Below, piece by piece: positions 25,066-34,620 of a stretch of DNA of 64,000 bases; positions within the stretch are counted from its first letter, which is position 1; every line of letters begins with the position of its first letter. A model generated the notes under the pieces. The model was given only the letters and a program-made list of their open reading frames with translations. It searched no databases and was not told the DNA's origin. The stretch spans positions 2,604,001-2,668,000 of the forward strand of contig NZ_CP118158.1 in assembly GCF_028747785.1 (NCBI RefSeq), read 5' to 3'. A program made the position numbers and the translations under genes. This DNA is from Halosimplex aquaticum (GTDB lineage Archaea > Halobacteriota > Halobacteria > Halobacteriales > Haloarculaceae).

Positions 25066-25485
25066 ATGTGTGCATCGAGTGATTCCGGCCCCGTCTATCG
25101 CTCGACCAGCCGCTGTGAGACCCGAACGGTCCTGGTCGTGGACGACAGTTCGGAACTGACGGCGCTGGTGGGCGCCTACCTGGGACGGCTATCCGACGTG
25201 TCGGTCCGAACGGAGACAGACCCGCGGGCGGCGCTGGCACAGCTCGACGAGCGCGTCGACTGCGTCGTCTGCGATTACGAGATGCCCGAGATGGACGGCT
25301 TCGCCGTGCTAGAGGCCGTCCGCGAGCGCTATCCGGACCTGCCGTTCGTCCTGTTCACCGTCGCGGACGAGCACAGTGTCGCCGAGCGGGCGCGAGAACG
25401 CGGGGCACGGTACGTCCGGAAAGGACCGGCCGCCGGCGGCTTCGACCAGTTGACCGAGACGGTCGAGCGCGAACTCGACGACTGA
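25066..25485 (+). CDS. Stand-alone response regulator receiver protein
   Basis: 139 residues; one REC domain with no output domain. Visible: acidic pocket VLVVDDSSE, phospho-acceptor Asp in VDCVVCDYEMPEMDGF, switch Thr in VLFTVADEHSV and conserved Lys in ARYVRKGPA. Lone receivers relay phosphate between kinases or act by protein contact. ATG 25066 is preferred; GTGs just upstream are possible. It is divergent from the winged-helix regulator. Confidence 0.88.
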   Translation: MCASSDSGPVYRSTSRCETRTVLVVDDSSELTALVGAYLGRLSDVSVRTETDPRAALAQLDERVDCVVCDYEMPEMDGFAVLEAVRERYPDLPFVLFTVADEHSVAERARERGARYVRKGPAAGGFDQLTETVERELDD

Positions 25486-25569
25486 CCGAAGCGCTCGCGG
25501 ACTCGACCGGCTGGACGGGTGTGCGGCCGGTAGCGGAAAGTAGATGACTGCGCGACGACAGTTCCGGCC

Positions 25570-25746
25570 GTGGAGACAGAACGGAAACTGAACGTGGGGC
25601 TGTTCGCCCTGCTGGCCGTCGGAACGGTAGCGCTGGTCACCGATCCGACCTTCCCGACGGCGGCGGTGTTCGTCGCGTCGACTGCGGTCTACGTCACCGC
25701 AGTCAGATTCTGGTACGACGTGACGGGCAGGAATCCGTACGAGTGA
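25570..25746 (+). CDS. Small two-span membrane protein
   Basis: A 58-residue frame starting at GTG 25570 ([21 protein letters not shown], then [20 protein letters not shown]). Two membrane segments and a polar tail ending GRNPYE give it protein-like character. The codons favour G/C at the third position, as in its neighbours. Family not recognised. It lies between the receiver gene and the aIF2-gamma promoter. Confidence 0.55.
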   Translation: METERKLNVGLFALLAVGTVALVTDPTFPTAAVFVASTAVYVTAVRFWYDVTGRNPYE

Positions 25747-25782
25747 GGCCGGGCGTCCGCGCTGCCGGCTACGGAACAGTAG

Positions 25783-25790
25783 GTTTATCA
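25783..25790 (+). promoter_or_regulatory. TATA-like element of the aIF2-gamma operon
   Basis: GTTTATCA lies about 40 bases before the ATG at 25829, so the transcript would carry a leader of roughly 15 bases. It probably drives all five genes to 28768. Confidence 0.5.
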
Positions 25791-25828
25791 GTCGCAGAGG
25801 GCGAAGATTCCCCAAGATTACTCTCCAG

Positions 25829-27061
25829 ATGACGACGAACACACAACCGGAGGTGAACATCGGACTCGTCGGTCACGTAGACCACGGCAAGACGACGCTG
25901 GTGCAAGCCCTGTCGGGCGAATGGACGGACCAGCACTCCGAGGAGATGAAGCGCGGTATCTCCATCCGCCTCGGCTACGCCGACGCGACGTTCCGCGAGT
26001 GTCCGGAGGAGGAGTCGCCTCACTCCTACACCGTCGAGGAGACCTGCGGCGAGCACGACGTCGAGACGGACGTGCTCCGCACGGTCTCGTTCGTCGACGC
26101 CCCGGGTCACGAGACGCTGATGGCGACGATGCTCTCGGGCGCGTCGATCATGGACGGCGCCGTCCTGGTCGTCAGCGCTGGCGAGCCCGTCCCGCAGGCA
26201 CAGACCGAGGAACACCTGATGGCGCTGGACATCATCGGGATCGACAACATCGTCGTCGCCCAGAACAAGATCGACCTGGTCGACGAGGAGCAGGCCCGCG
26301 AGAACTACCGGGAGATCCAGGAGTTCGTCGAGGGCACCGTCGCCGAGGACGCGCCGATCGTCCCGGTCAGCGCCCAGCAGGGCGTCAACATGGATCTCCT
26401 CATCGACGCGGTCGAGCGGGAGATCCCGACGCCCGAGCGCGACCCCGAGGCCGACGCGGAGATGCTCGTCGCACGCAGCTTCGACATCAACCGCCCGGGC
26501 ACCACCTGGGACTCGCTCTCGGGCGGCGTCCTCGGCGGCTCGCTCGTCCAGGGCGAGCTCGAAGCCGACGACGAGATCCAGCTGCGGCCCGGCCGCGAGG
26601 TCGAGGAAGGCGGCCAGACCGAGTGGCAACCCGTCGAGACGACGGTGCGCTCGCTCCAGGCCGGCGGCCAGACCGTCGAGAAGGCGACGCCGGGCGGACT
26701 GCTCGGCGTCGGGACGGGTCTCGACCCGTCGATCACGAAGGGCGACGCGCTCGCCGGACAGGTCGCGGGACCGCCCGGCACGCTGCCGCCGACCCACGAG
26801 CAGTTCACGATGGACGTGGACCTGCTCGACCGCATCGTCGGCGAGAACGCCGGCGACGTCGAGGAGATCTCGACGGGCGAGCCGCTGATGATGACCATCG
26901 GCACGGCCACGACGGTCGGTTCGGTCACCAGCGCACGCGGCGGCGAGGCCGAGGTCGCGCTCCAGCGGCCGGTCTGCGCCCGCGAAGGGGCGAAGATCGC
27001 CATCAACCGACGGCTGGGCGGCCGCTGGCGGCTCATCGGGATCGGCACGCTGCGGGAATGA
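25829..27061 (+). CDS. eif2g: Translation initiation factor aIF2 subunit gamma
   Basis: A 410-residue GTPase that carries initiator Met-tRNA to the small ribosomal subunit. G1 [10 protein letters not shown] is at residues 14-23, followed by the G3 [13 protein letters not shown] and G4 NKIDLV motifs. A family zinc-knuckle region is reduced: CPEEE and ETCGEHD remain, with only two cysteines, as in other haloarchaeal proteins. Domains II and III follow with [12 protein letters not shown] and the C-terminal barrel. It is the first gene of a conserved archaeal information-processing operon and overlaps the PIN gene by 4 bases. Confidence 0.97.
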   Translation: MTTNTQPEVNIGLVGHVDHGKTTLVQALSGEWTDQHSEEMKRGISIRLGYADATFRECPEEESPHSYTVEETCGEHDVETDVLRTVSFVDAPGHETLMATMLSGASIMDGAVLVVSAGEPVPQAQTEEHLMALDIIGIDNIVVAQNKIDLVDEEQARENYREIQEFVEGTVAEDAPIVPVSAQQGVNMDLLIDAVEREIPTPERDPEADAEMLVARSFDINRPGTTWDSLSGGVLGGSLVQGELEADDEIQLRPGREVEEGGQTEWQPVETTVRSLQAGGQTVEKATPGGLLGVGTGLDPSITKGDALAGQVAGPPGTLPPTHEQFTMDVDLLDRIVGENAGDVEEISTGEPLMMTIGTATTVGSVTSARGGEAEVALQRPVCAREGAKIAINRRLGGRWRLIGIGTLRE

Positions 27062-27438
27062 GCGTCGTCATGGACACGAACGCACTGATGATGCCCGTCG
27101 AATGCGACGTTCGCGTGTTCGAGGAACTGGAGCGAGTAGTCGATGCAGGCGAACTGCTCGTCCCCGAGGCCGTCCTCGACGAACTCGCGAAGCTCGCCGA
27201 CGGGCGGGGGAAAGAGGCGACCGCGGCCAGCGTCGGTCTAGACCTCGCGCGCGACCGCTGTGAGTCGGTCGCCCACGAGGAGGACTACGCCGACGACGCC
27301 GTGCTCGAAGTCGCCGAGCGAGAGGAGGTTACGCACGCGGTCACGAACGACGGTCCGCTCAAGCGCCGGCTGCTCGACGCGGGCGTTCCGGTAGTTAGTT
27401 TACGGGCCGAGAACAAACTCACAGTCACTCAACCATAA
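27058..27438 (+). CDS. PIN-domain protein (Fcf1/Nob1-like ribonuclease fold)
   Basis: 126 residues. Acidic PIN residues are seen in [11 protein letters not shown] (Asp), [12 protein letters not shown] (Glu/Asp), DDAVLEVAE and [12 protein letters not shown]. The PIN fold is a metal-dependent RNase. Its fixed place after aIF2-gamma in archaea, with no antitoxin beside it, suggests a housekeeping role in rRNA processing rather than a VapC toxin. Translation is coupled through the ATGA overlap with the gene before. Confidence 0.85.
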   Translation: MSVVMDTNALMMPVECDVRVFEELERVVDAGELLVPEAVLDELAKLADGRGKEATAASVGLDLARDRCESVAHEEDYADDAVLEVAEREEVTHAVTNDGPLKRRLLDAGVPVVSLRAENKLTVTQP

Positions 27439-27439
27439 C

Positions 27440-28018
27440 ATGTACAAACGGGTCACACTCCGCGACACGGTCGAAGTGCCGCCAGCGCACCTGGCGGACG
27501 TGACGCCGGGGCTGGTCAAACGGCTCCTGCAGGACAAGCTCGAAGGGCGTATGGACGAAGACGTCGGATCGGTCGTCTCGGTCATCGACGTCCACGACAT
27601 CGGCGAAGGGGCGGTCGTCCCCGGCGAGGAAGGCGTCTACTTCACCGCCGAGTTCGACGCGCTGACCTTCGATCCCGAGATGCAGGAGGTCGTCGACGGC
27701 GAGATCGTCGAGGTCGTCAACTTCGGCGCCTTCGTCGGCATCGGGCCGGTCGACGGCCTGCTCCACGTCTCGCAGATCTCCGACGAGTACCTTGCCTACG
27801 ACGAGGAGGGGCAGATGCTCTCCTCGCGGGACTCCAATCGCACCCTCGGTGTCGGCGACGCCGTCCGGGCGCGCATCGTCACCAAGAGCATCGACGAGCG
27901 CAACCCGCGGGACTCGAAGATCGGGCTGACGGCCAAACAGGTCGGCCTCGGCAAGCACGGCTGGCTCGAAGAGGACCGCCAGAAACGCGGAGCGACGACG
28001 GAAGCGGGTGAAGACTGA
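27440..28018 (+). CDS. rpoE1: DNA-directed RNA polymerase subunit Rpo7 (E')
   Basis: 192 residues. It has an N-terminal RNP-like domain (MYKRVTLRDTVEVPPAHL) and a C-terminal S1 RNA-binding domain from about residue 80 (GEIVEVVNFGAFVGIGPVDGLLHVSQIS). Rpo7 pairs with Rpo4 to form the stalk that guides nascent RNA and helps open promoters. Rpo4 is not in the window. It starts one base after the PIN stop and overlaps spt4 by one base. Confidence 0.96.
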   Translation: MYKRVTLRDTVEVPPAHLADVTPGLVKRLLQDKLEGRMDEDVGSVVSVIDVHDIGEGAVVPGEEGVYFTAEFDALTFDPEMQEVVDGEIVEVVNFGAFVGIGPVDGLLHVSQISDEYLAYDEEGQMLSSRDSNRTLGVGDAVRARIVTKSIDERNPRDSKIGLTAKQVGLGKHGWLEEDRQKRGATTEAGED

Positions 28019-28215
28019 TGGCCGACAGACTGGTCTGCCGCGAGTGCCACCGCGTGCAGGACTCCGAGGAGGCCGAGACCTGCGTCGTCTGCGGGTCCTC
28101 GTCGCTGACGGAGGACTGGGCGGGCTACGTCGTCATCGGTCACCCCGACCGCAGCCGCATCGCCGAGGAGATGGGCGTCACCGAGCCGGGCGCCTACGCG
28201 CTGAAGGTCCGCTAA
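28018..28215 (+). CDS. spt4: Transcription elongation factor Spt4
   Basis: A 65-residue zinc-ribbon protein: CRECH and CVVCG supply four cysteines, then the Spt4 core DWAGYVVIGHPDRSRIAEEMG and a final strand YALKVR. It binds Spt5 and increases polymerase processivity. Older annotations call it RpoE2 (E''). It is co-transcribed with rpo7, as in most archaea. Confidence 0.95.
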   Translation: MADRLVCRECHRVQDSEEAETCVVCGSSSLTEDWAGYVVIGHPDRSRIAEEMGVTEPGAYALKVR

Positions 28216-28216
28216 C

Positions 28217-28768
28217 GTGACCGTCGTCCTCGAACTCCAGCCCGCGCTCCGCTCCGCGCTCAAAGACCCGTTCGGCCCCGTTTCTACCGACACCTCCGCC
28301 GTCCTCGCGGAGTCTGGCGGCCCCCTGGTCACCGTCGGCGACATCGTCACCTACCACACGCTCGCCGCCGACCACGTGCCCGACGTGGCGTTCGTCGACG
28401 AACGCACCGAGCGCGCGGCCGTCGACGAGGAAGTCAGCGAAGCCATCGAGGACTCCCAGTTCGACCGCGTCGTCCGCGTCGAGAACCCGCCGGGGACGCT
28501 CACCGCCGCGCTTCTGGAAGCGCTCGCCGACGCGCTGACGACCGGCGAGCGGACGCTCGTCCGCGTCGACGGCGAAGAGGACCTCGCCGCCCTCCCCGCC
28601 ATCGCCGCCATCGAGGAAGGCGCGAGCGTCCTCTACGGCCAACCCGGCGAGGGCGTCGTCCACGTCAGCGTCGACGCCGACACCCGCGAGCGCGTCGTCG
28701 GCCTGCTCGAACGCATGGACGGCGACGCCGCTCGCGCGTTCCAGATTCTCGGACTCGACCGGCAGTAA
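28217..28768 (+). CDS. GTP-dependent dephospho-CoA kinase
   Basis: 183 residues of the archaeal UPF0218/DUF359 family, the last step of CoA synthesis using GTP. Family features: DPFGPVSTD near the start, VTVGDIVT, the acidic DERTER motif, and the later VRVDGEEDLAALPAI and YGQPGEGVVHV. Length matches the family. It is the last gene of the aIF2-gamma operon, one base after spt4. The start is GTG 28217. Confidence 0.9.
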   Translation: MTVVLELQPALRSALKDPFGPVSTDTSAVLAESGGPLVTVGDIVTYHTLAADHVPDVAFVDERTERAAVDEEVSEAIEDSQFDRVVRVENPPGTLTAALLEALADALTTGERTLVRVDGEEDLAALPAIAAIEEGASVLYGQPGEGVVHVSVDADTRERVVGLLERMDGDAARAFQILGLDRQ

Positions 28769-28791
28769 CGCTCCAGGGTCGCGGGGAGCGC

Positions 28792-29295
28792 TCAGTCCCG
28801 CTCGTAGGTCACGAACGAAAGCTCACCCGCCGTCTCGCGTGAGACCGCAATCCACTCCTCCGGGTCCCACTCGGGAAAGACGGTGTCCCCCTCCGGTTCA
28901 CCTGGAACCTCGGTCACGACCAGTCTGTCCGCTCGCGGGAGGAACTGCTCGTAGACCGTCGCGCCGCCGGCGACGAACGCCGTCTCCGCGCCGGTGGCCG
29001 CGGCCGCCTCGACCGCTGCGTCGACGCTCCCGACGACTTCGACTTCCTCGGCAGCCTCGACGCCGGACCGAGTCAGCACGACGTTCGTCCGCCCGGGGAG
29101 CGGCCCGCCGAGTTGCCCCGAGATGGACTCGTAGGTCACTCGGCCCATGATCACTGGGTGGCCCATCGTCGTCTCCTTGAAGTGCGCGAGGTCGTCCGGA
29201 TAGTGCCACGGCATCTCGCCGTCAGCGCCGATGACGCCGTTCTCGGCCACCGCGGCGATGAGCGCGAGTTCCATCGAACCGCACGTCTCCGCCAT
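28792..29295 (-). CDS. folA: Dihydrofolate reductase
   Basis: 167 residues. Visible: AVAENGVIGADGEMPWHYPDDLAHFK (substrate loop; the catalytic Asp in the YPDD region), GHPVIMGRVTYES (NADPH) and FVAGGATVYEQFL. It reduces dihydrofolate to tetrahydrofolate, recycling the product of the ThyA reaction. It starts two bases after the thyA stop, so the two form an operon. An in-frame ATG at 29274 (MELALIAAV) is an alternative start giving a 160-residue protein. Confidence 0.95.
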   Translation of the reverse strand: MAETCGSMELALIAAVAENGVIGADGEMPWHYPDDLAHFKETTMGHPVIMGRVTYESISGQLGGPLPGRTNVVLTRSGVEAAEEVEVVGSVDAAVEAAAATGAETAFVAGGATVYEQFLPRADRLVVTEVPGEPEGDTVFPEWDPEEWIAVSRETAGELSFVTYERD

Positions 29296-29297
29296 CG

Positions 29298-30296
29298 TCA
29301 CTCGGCGACCGCGAAGTCCAGCCCTGGCGCGGGGTCGTAGTCCCGGACCTCGATGTCGTCGTATTCGAGGTCGTCGACGGGCTTGTCCGCGACCTCGATG
29401 GTCGGCCGGTCGCGCGGTTCCCGGGTCAACTGCTCCAGCAGGTTCGGGACGTGGTCGGCGTTCTCCGTCCCCGGTTCCGCGGGCGCCTCGGTCAGGATCC
29501 AGTCCTTGACGCTCGCGAACGCCGCCCGCTCGTCGACCGCGTTCATCCGCTCGCGGAGTTCCTCGCGGTTGGCCTCGTACCACTCGCCGCGGGCGCCCTC
29601 ACCGCAGTATGCGTGCGCGTCGACGACCGAGTGTGAGAATTTCCCGACCTCGAAGCCCGTCCGCTGGGCGACGATGTGGGTCACCAGGGAGTAGGCGGCG
29701 ATGTTGAAGGGGATCCCCAGCGCGATGTCGCCCGAGCGCTGGGTGAGGTGGAGGTTGAGCCGGTCGCCCTGGACGTTGAAGACGAAGGTGTAGTGGCAGG
29801 GCGGGAGCGTGCTGACCGTCGCGTTCGCGGGGTGCCAGGCGTTGACGACGATGCGCCGCGACTGGGGGTTCTCCCGGAGCGTGTCGAGGACGTACTGGAA
29901 CTGGTCGAAGGTGCGCTCGTCCTCGTTCACCCAGCGATGGTTGTCCTCGGGCCAGCTCTCGCCCTCCAGCCCCTCCTCGGGGATGGGGTAGCGCCGCCAG
30001 AAGCGACCGTAGGCGGTGTCGAGGTGGCCCTCTTCGTCGGCCCACGCGTCCCAGATCTTCGTCTCCTCGCGGAGATTGCGGATGTGCTCCTCGCCGGAGA
30101 GGTACCACAGGAGCTCGTGGATCAGCGAGTTCCAGCGATACCCCGACAGATCCTTGGTGGTCAGGAGCGGGAACCCCTCCTGTAGGTCCACCTCGTAGTG
30201 CGCCCCGAACGTCGAGAGCGTGTCCACGCCCGTCCGGTTGGGCTTGTACGTGCCGTCGGCGATGGCCGTCCGGACGAGATCGAGATACTGCTGCAT
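29298..30296 (-). CDS. thyA: Thymidylate synthase ThyA
   Basis: 332 residues. The active-site Cys is in TVSTLPPCHYTFVFNV, the dUMP-binding stretch is QRSGDIALGIPFNIAAY, and RRIVVNAWHPAN and FSHSVVDAHAY also match the family. It converts dUMP to dTMP with methylene-tetrahydrofolate. The C-terminus extends past the usual conserved end with EVRDYDPAPGLDFAVAE. A minus-strand TATA-like AGTTTTACA lies about 30 bases upstream of the ATG. Confidence 0.97.
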   Translation of the reverse strand: MQQYLDLVRTAIADGTYKPNRTGVDTLSTFGAHYEVDLQEGFPLLTTKDLSGYRWNSLIHELLWYLSGEEHIRNLREETKIWDAWADEEGHLDTAYGRFWRRYPIPEEGLEGESWPEDNHRWVNEDERTFDQFQYVLDTLRENPQSRRIVVNAWHPANATVSTLPPCHYTFVFNVQGDRLNLHLTQRSGDIALGIPFNIAAYSLVTHIVAQRTGFEVGKFSHSVVDAHAYCGEGARGEWYEANREELRERMNAVDERAAFASVKDWILTEAPAEPGTENADHVPNLLEQLTREPRDRPTIEVADKPVDDLEYDDIEVRDYDPAPGLDFAVAE

Positions 30297-30372
30297 CTTT
30301 CGAGTACCTGCATCCGGGCAATGTAAAACTATCTGTCGGCGGCTGTGCCGAAATGGTTCGCGCCGAGCGCGG

Positions 30373-31437
30373 TCACGCTGCGCCCGGACCGATATCGTCT
30401 TCGCGGTTATCGAGAACCAGCACGTGCCGGACCAGCGAGTTGTGGACCCGCCGTTCGAAGTGGTCCTCGACGGTCCAGCCGGCCGCGAGGGCCTCCTCGG
30501 CCCACGAACGGTCGGCGACGACGACGGCTCGCGGTGCGATCCGGTGGGCTTCCGCGAGGGCGTCGCCGACCAGGTCGGCCAGCGAGTCGCCCTCTATCTT
30601 CGACTGACGGCCGTAGGGAACGTCGAAGACGGCGGCGTCGGCGCAGTCGTCCGCGAGCGGCAGTCGCGTCACGTCGCCGCGGCAGACGCCGAAGTCGCCC
30701 TCCGGCTCGAGCGCATCGCGCAGGTTCGCGCGCGTCCCGCGAGCCATCTTCGCCTGGGCGTCGTTGCCGATGGCGCGCGCGCCGACGAGCCCGGCCTCCA
30801 GCAACACGCCTCCGGTCCCGCACATCGGATCGACGACGGTCGCTCCCTCGCGCGCACCGGCGATGTTCACCAGCGCGCGGGCCAGCATCGGGTCCATGCT
30901 CCCCGGCTGGAAGAACGGGCGGTCCGTCGGCCGGCGGTCGCCGAACCCGCGCTCGCTCTCGATTTCTAGCCAGCCGAGGACGCAGACGCCGTCCCCCGAT
31001 CCTACGTCTCCTTCCGGTTCACCGTTCTCGGCCGTGCTGTCGGCCCTGGGCGGCCCCGCAAAGAGCGCGCGGAGTTCGTGGTCGGGGTCGTCCAGATCGA
31101 CGGTGAACCCGCGGTCGACGAGCACCTGCCCGAGTTCGCGTTCCGCGCGCTGGGTGTCGACGCCGGTCGTGGCGCGCACGTCGACGGCGCGGACGGCGAC
31201 GCTCCCCTCGCGGCCGACGCTCGCCGCCGAGAGGAGCGCGCGGGCGCTGGCCACGTCGGGGTCCGCGCGCCCGACCTGCTCGCTCGCGCGGTGGACGAAC
31301 GCGAGGTCGCGGACGCGGTCGGTGACCGCGCGCGCGGTCGCCAGGCCCGCGCCGAGTATCTCGACCCCGGACGCGGCGCTCGCGGCCTCACAGGCCGCGA
31401 AATCGTCGTCCTGACCGCCGAGTTCGAGGACGTACAC
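30373..31437 (-). CDS. tRNA (guanine-N2)-dimethyltransferase, Trm-G10 type
   Basis: 354 residues. An N-terminal THUMP-like RNA-binding region (about 45-150) is followed by the methyltransferase: FFQPGSMDPMLARALVNIAG, VVDPMCGTGGVLLEAGLVG (SAM motif I) and the catalytic DVPYGRQ (N/D-P-P-Y type). Archaeal members dimethylate G10 of tRNA. Starting at GTG 31437 gives VYVLELGGQDDDF, the usual N-terminus; a TTG at 31464 would add nine residues. It is divergent from tbp. Confidence 0.9.
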   Translation of the reverse strand: MYVLELGGQDDDFAACEAASAASGVEILGAGLATARAVTDRVRDLAFVHRASEQVGRADPDVASARALLSAASVGREGSVAVRAVDVRATTGVDTQRAERELGQVLVDRGFTVDLDDPDHELRALFAGPPRADSTAENGEPEGDVGSGDGVCVLGWLEIESERGFGDRRPTDRPFFQPGSMDPMLARALVNIAGAREGATVVDPMCGTGGVLLEAGLVGARAIGNDAQAKMARGTRANLRDALEPEGDFGVCRGDVTRLPLADDCADAAVFDVPYGRQSKIEGDSLADLVGDALAEAHRIAPRAVVVADRSWAEEALAAGWTVEDHFERRVHNSLVRHVLVLDNREDDIGPGAA

Positions 31438-31657
31438 GCCCGACAGTCGCCCGCCGTCGGCCAAGAACCCACCGGTGACCCGCCGACGCGCGTCCCCGCC
31501 GACCTCCGCCTGTTCGCTCCCTCTCGGGTACCCCCGACCCCTGATAAAACCACACTCTCACCCCCACAAAAAGGCGTTTTTACGGGTATCCCGGCGACCA
31601 CTACATAACGGATTTGACTCGTTCGAGCGCGTGACCTATCACCCGCTCGTATGAAAG

Positions 31658-31665
31658 TTTATAAG
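31658..31665 (+). promoter_or_regulatory. TATA box of tbp
   Basis: TTTATAAG, preceded by GAAAG (a BRE-like purine run), lies about 28-35 bases before the ATG at 31693. A second AT-rich CTTAAATAC follows at 31667. This is the best-formed core promoter in the window, fitting a highly expressed general factor. Confidence 0.7.
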
Positions 31666-31692
31666 CCTTAAATACAACGTTTAAGTCGAGAC

Positions 31693-32253
31693 ATGGTTGA
31701 CCCCAAGGAGACAATCAATATCGAAAACGTCGTCGCCTCGACTGGAATCGGGCAGGAGCTCGATCTGCAGAGCGTGGCGATGGACCTTGAAGGGGCGGAT
31801 TACGACCCCGAGCAGTTCCCCGGCCTCGTCTACCGCACCCAGGAGCCCAAGTCGGCCGCGCTCATCTTCCGTTCGGGCAAGATCGTCTGCACCGGCGCCA
31901 AGAGCACCGACGACGTCCACGAGAGCCTTCGCATCGTCTTCGACAAGCTGCGCGACCTGAACATCCAGGTCGACGAGGACCCCGAGATCGTCGTCCAGAA
32001 CATCGTCACCTCCGCCGATCTGGGCCGTAACCTCAATCTCAACGCCATCGCCATCGGGCTCGGCCTGGAGAACATCGAGTACGAGCCCGAGCAGTTCCCC
32101 GGTCTCGTCTACCGCCTCGACGACCCCGACGTCGTCGCCCTGCTGTTCGGCTCCGGGAAGCTCGTCATCACCGGCGGTAAACAGCCCGAGGACGCCGAAG
32201 AAGCCGTCGACAAGATCGTCTCGCGCCTCGAAGACCTGGGCCTGCTCGAATAG
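31693..32253 (+). CDS. tbp: TATA-binding protein
   Basis: 186 residues with the two imperfect TBP repeats: IENVVASTGIGQELDLQSVAM...YDPEQFPGLVYR and VQNIVTSADLGRNLNLNAIAI...YEPEQFPGLVYRL. Each ends in the LIFRSGKIVCTGAKS or LLFGSGKLVITGGKQ strand-helix. It nucleates archaeal transcription at TATA boxes with TFB. Haloarchaea often have several tbp genes; this has the regular length and an acidic tail. Confidence 0.97.
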   Translation: MVDPKETINIENVVASTGIGQELDLQSVAMDLEGADYDPEQFPGLVYRTQEPKSAALIFRSGKIVCTGAKSTDDVHESLRIVFDKLRDLNIQVDEDPEIVVQNIVTSADLGRNLNLNAIAIGLGLENIEYEPEQFPGLVYRLDDPDVVALLFGSGKLVITGGKQPEDAEEAVDKIVSRLEDLGLLE

Positions 32254-32322
32254 CCGTTCGCACTCGCCGGACCGGCTGTCCGCGATAGCAGGCTACAAGC
32301 GGCCGCCCTCCCTACCGCCGCT

Positions 32323-32766
32323 ATGGACTTCGTAGCGCGGTACTCGGCCGTCGATCGGGTCGGGCGCACGACGGCGTTCGCACCGCTCCAGGTCGACGTC
32401 ACGGGCGGGGGGATCTTCGCACTGATCGTCACGTTCCTGCTCACCGCGCTGTTCTACGCCGTCACGCTCCACCTCGCGGCGACGTTCTTCATCGGCGACG
32501 TGCCCAGCCAGCGGGCGGCCTACGTCGGACCTATCCCGGCGGTCGTCTCCATCCTGCTCGGGCGCTACGGCGTGGAGGGGATCGGGTTCGTCCCGCCGGG
32601 ACTCGCCTTCCTCGTCGCGCTGGTCGTGACCCTCCTCGCCGACGCCATCGCCATCAGCGTCTCCTACCGTATCTCCTGGCGGCCGACGGCGATACTCACC
32701 GCGCTGCACCTGGCCTTCTCCGTCGCGCTCATCATCCCCCTCAACAACATCTTCCAGTTCGTCTGA
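32323..32766 (+). CDS. Membrane protein, unknown (haloarchaeal)
   Basis: 147 residues with four membrane segments (IFALIVTFLLTALFYAVTLHLAA; YVGPIPAVVSILL; GLAFLVALVVTLLADAIAISVSY; AILTALHLAFSVALIIPL). The N-terminal 25 residues are soluble. Family not named with confidence. It lies between tbp and hisG, with no evident functional link to either. Confidence 0.75.
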   Translation: MDFVARYSAVDRVGRTTAFAPLQVDVTGGGIFALIVTFLLTALFYAVTLHLAATFFIGDVPSQRAAYVGPIPAVVSILLGRYGVEGIGFVPPGLAFLVALVVTLLADAIAISVSYRISWRPTAILTALHLAFSVALIIPLNNIFQFV

Positions 32767-32928
32767 GCGCTGGACACAGCATCGCGCCGCCCTATCGCCC
32801 GACAGCGGGGACGGCCGTCGCCGGCGGGATGGCGCTGGGCGGAACGCCCGCGGCGAACGCCCGAGCGTGCGCCGACTGCTGGCCGCAGGCGCTCGACTGC
32901 CTCGGGCAGGCACGCCGCGGAGAGTGAA

Positions 32929-33777
32929 TTACTCCACCAGCCGCTCGATCTCGGTGACGAGCACGTCGCTGGCACCGACTTCCTTGAGCGCGTTGATCGT
33001 CTCGAACACCTCGCGCTCGTCGACGACGGCGTGGACGGCCACGTCGTCGCTCCCGGCGATGTCCATGACCGTCGGCCCGCCCATCCCCGGCAGGACCTCC
33101 TCGACGTCGTCGAGGGCGTCCTCGGGGACGTTCATCATCAGGTAGCGTTTGCCCTCCGCGGAGAGGACGGATTCGAGCGCCATCCGGATCTGCTGGACCT
33201 TCTCGTCGTCGACGACGTCCTCGCGGGCGAACAGGCGGACCGACGACTCCAGGACGTCGGCGATCTCCGCGAGGCGGTTCATCCGGAGGGTCGTCCCCGT
33301 CGAGGTGATGTCGACGATGGCGTCGGCGATGTCGACGTGCGGGGTCAGCTCCGTCGCGCCCGACACCTCGGCGACGTCCACGTCGATACCGCGCTCGGCG
33401 AAGAACTCGCGGGTGATGTTCGGGAACTCCGTGGCGACGGTGCCGCCGTCCAGGTCCGCCACGGTCTCGATGTCGCCGTCCTCGGGCGCCGCGAGGACGA
33501 GCCGACAGGCGCCGAACTCCAGGTCGAGCAGGTCGACGAGTTCGTCGGTGCCGGACTCGCGGGCCTGGTCCAGCCCGGTGATCCCCACGTCGGCGGCGCC
33601 GTCGGCGACGTACTCCGGGATGTCGGCGGCGCGGGCGTAGAGGACGGTCACGTCGGGGTCGACGGTCTGAGCGTAGAGCTTGCGGTCGGCCCCGTCGACG
33701 ACGTGGAGGCCGGCCCGGTCCAGCAGATCGATCGCGGGGTCGTGCAGGCGACCCTTGTTGGGGACGGCGATGCGCAT
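32929..33777 (-). CDS. hisG: ATP phosphoribosyltransferase, long form (HisG)
   Basis: 282 residues, first enzyme of histidine synthesis (ATP + PRPP). [19 protein letters not shown] is the family start, with [18 protein letters not shown] and [14 protein letters not shown] (PRPP-binding) motifs. The C-terminal 75 residues form the ACT-like histidine-feedback domain of long-form HisG, so no HisZ partner is needed. The isolated position, with hisH at 61897, shows a dispersed his pathway. ATG 33777 is chosen. Confidence 0.95.
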   Translation of the reverse strand: MRIAVPNKGRLHDPAIDLLDRAGLHVVDGADRKLYAQTVDPDVTVLYARAADIPEYVADGAADVGITGLDQARESGTDELVDLLDLEFGACRLVLAAPEDGDIETVADLDGGTVATEFPNITREFFAERGIDVDVAEVSGATELTPHVDIADAIVDITSTGTTLRMNRLAEIADVLESSVRLFAREDVVDDEKVQQIRMALESVLSAEGKRYLMMNVPEDALDDVEEVLPGMGGPTVMDIAGSDDVAVHAVVDEREVFETINALKEVGASDVLVTEIERLVE

Positions 33778-33881
33778 ACCAGCACTGCACGGGCCGCGGG
33801 CAACTGTCTTTCCCTCTCTCCGCGGCGTGGACCACTGGCCCGTCCGTACGTTTATCCCGGAAGGGGAGGCCACTGGACCCC

Positions 33882-34169
33882 ATGACCGCAGTCAGCGCGA
33901 CGGACGGCATCGCGTACGGGCTCAAGGCAACTCTCTCGTTCGGGTTCGTCCTGTTGATCGCACTCGTATTCGCTATCGCCGGGACGAACATGGCGACCGG
34001 GTCCGTCCTCTACACGTACGACGGGTGGGAAGTCATGCAGTGGGGCCGGCTGTTGGTGGGGTTGGCGCTGTCCGTCGTCGGCCTCGTCGCACTGTACGGC
34101 GGGACGTTCGGCCTGCTCTACAAGGTCGTCGCCGACGGCATCGACCGGGGAACCCGCCGGACCGCCTGA
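33882..34169 (+). CDS. Small two-span membrane protein (haloarchaeal)
   Basis: 95 residues: [21 protein letters not shown] and [31 protein letters not shown] form two spans, with a short outside loop. A TATA-like ACGTTTATCC sits about 30 bases before the ATG, so the transcript is probably leaderless. Function unknown. Confidence 0.75.
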   Translation: MTAVSATDGIAYGLKATLSFGFVLLIALVFAIAGTNMATGSVLYTYDGWEVMQWGRLLVGLALSVVGLVALYGGTFGLLYKVVADGIDRGTRRTA

Positions 34170-34230
34170 GGGGCCGAGGACCACATGTCGACACGCAAAC
34201 CTTTTCGATCGACGGGCCGCAGCCACGCCC

Positions 34231-34536
34231 ATGCCCTCCCTCCATCCGCTTCCGCCGGGCGCAGCCCCGGCTCCGCCGGCGATAGGCCAGTCGAGCACGG
34301 GCGGCGTCCTCGCCGCCGCCGTCGTCGGCCTGTGGACCGGCGAGCGCCTCGTCTATCGCGCCGACGCCTACGCCGCCGGCCGGACGGATCGGGAGACCGT
34401 CGAGGCGGCCATCCGCCGGTTCGCCGACCTGAACGACGCTCCCATGGAGTGGGGGCGGTTCGCGGCGCTGCGGCGGATGGAACCGCCGCTGGCCCGCCGT
34501 ATCGACCGGCTGCGCGACCGCGCGTCGTGGGAGTGA
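34231..34536 (+). CDS. Hypothetical protein (small, helix-rich)
   Basis: 101 residues: a proline-rich start, a short hydrophobic stretch (GGVLAAAVVGLWTGERL), then a helical charged end (ETVEAAIRRFADL...WGRFAALRRMEPPLARRIDRL). I do not recognise a family. A TATA-like CCTTTTCG about 30 bases upstream supports it being a gene. Confidence 0.6.
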   Translation: MPSLHPLPPGAAPAPPAIGQSSTGGVLAAAVVGLWTGERLVYRADAYAAGRTDRETVEAAIRRFADLNDAPMEWGRFAALRRMEPPLARRIDRLRDRASWE

Positions 34537-34620
34537 CGGTCCGAAAGCCGCAGACGACGTCCCGAGCCGCGTCGTCGGAGCCCCGAAGACTGATACACGC
34601 CGACAGTCTACCCTCTGGTG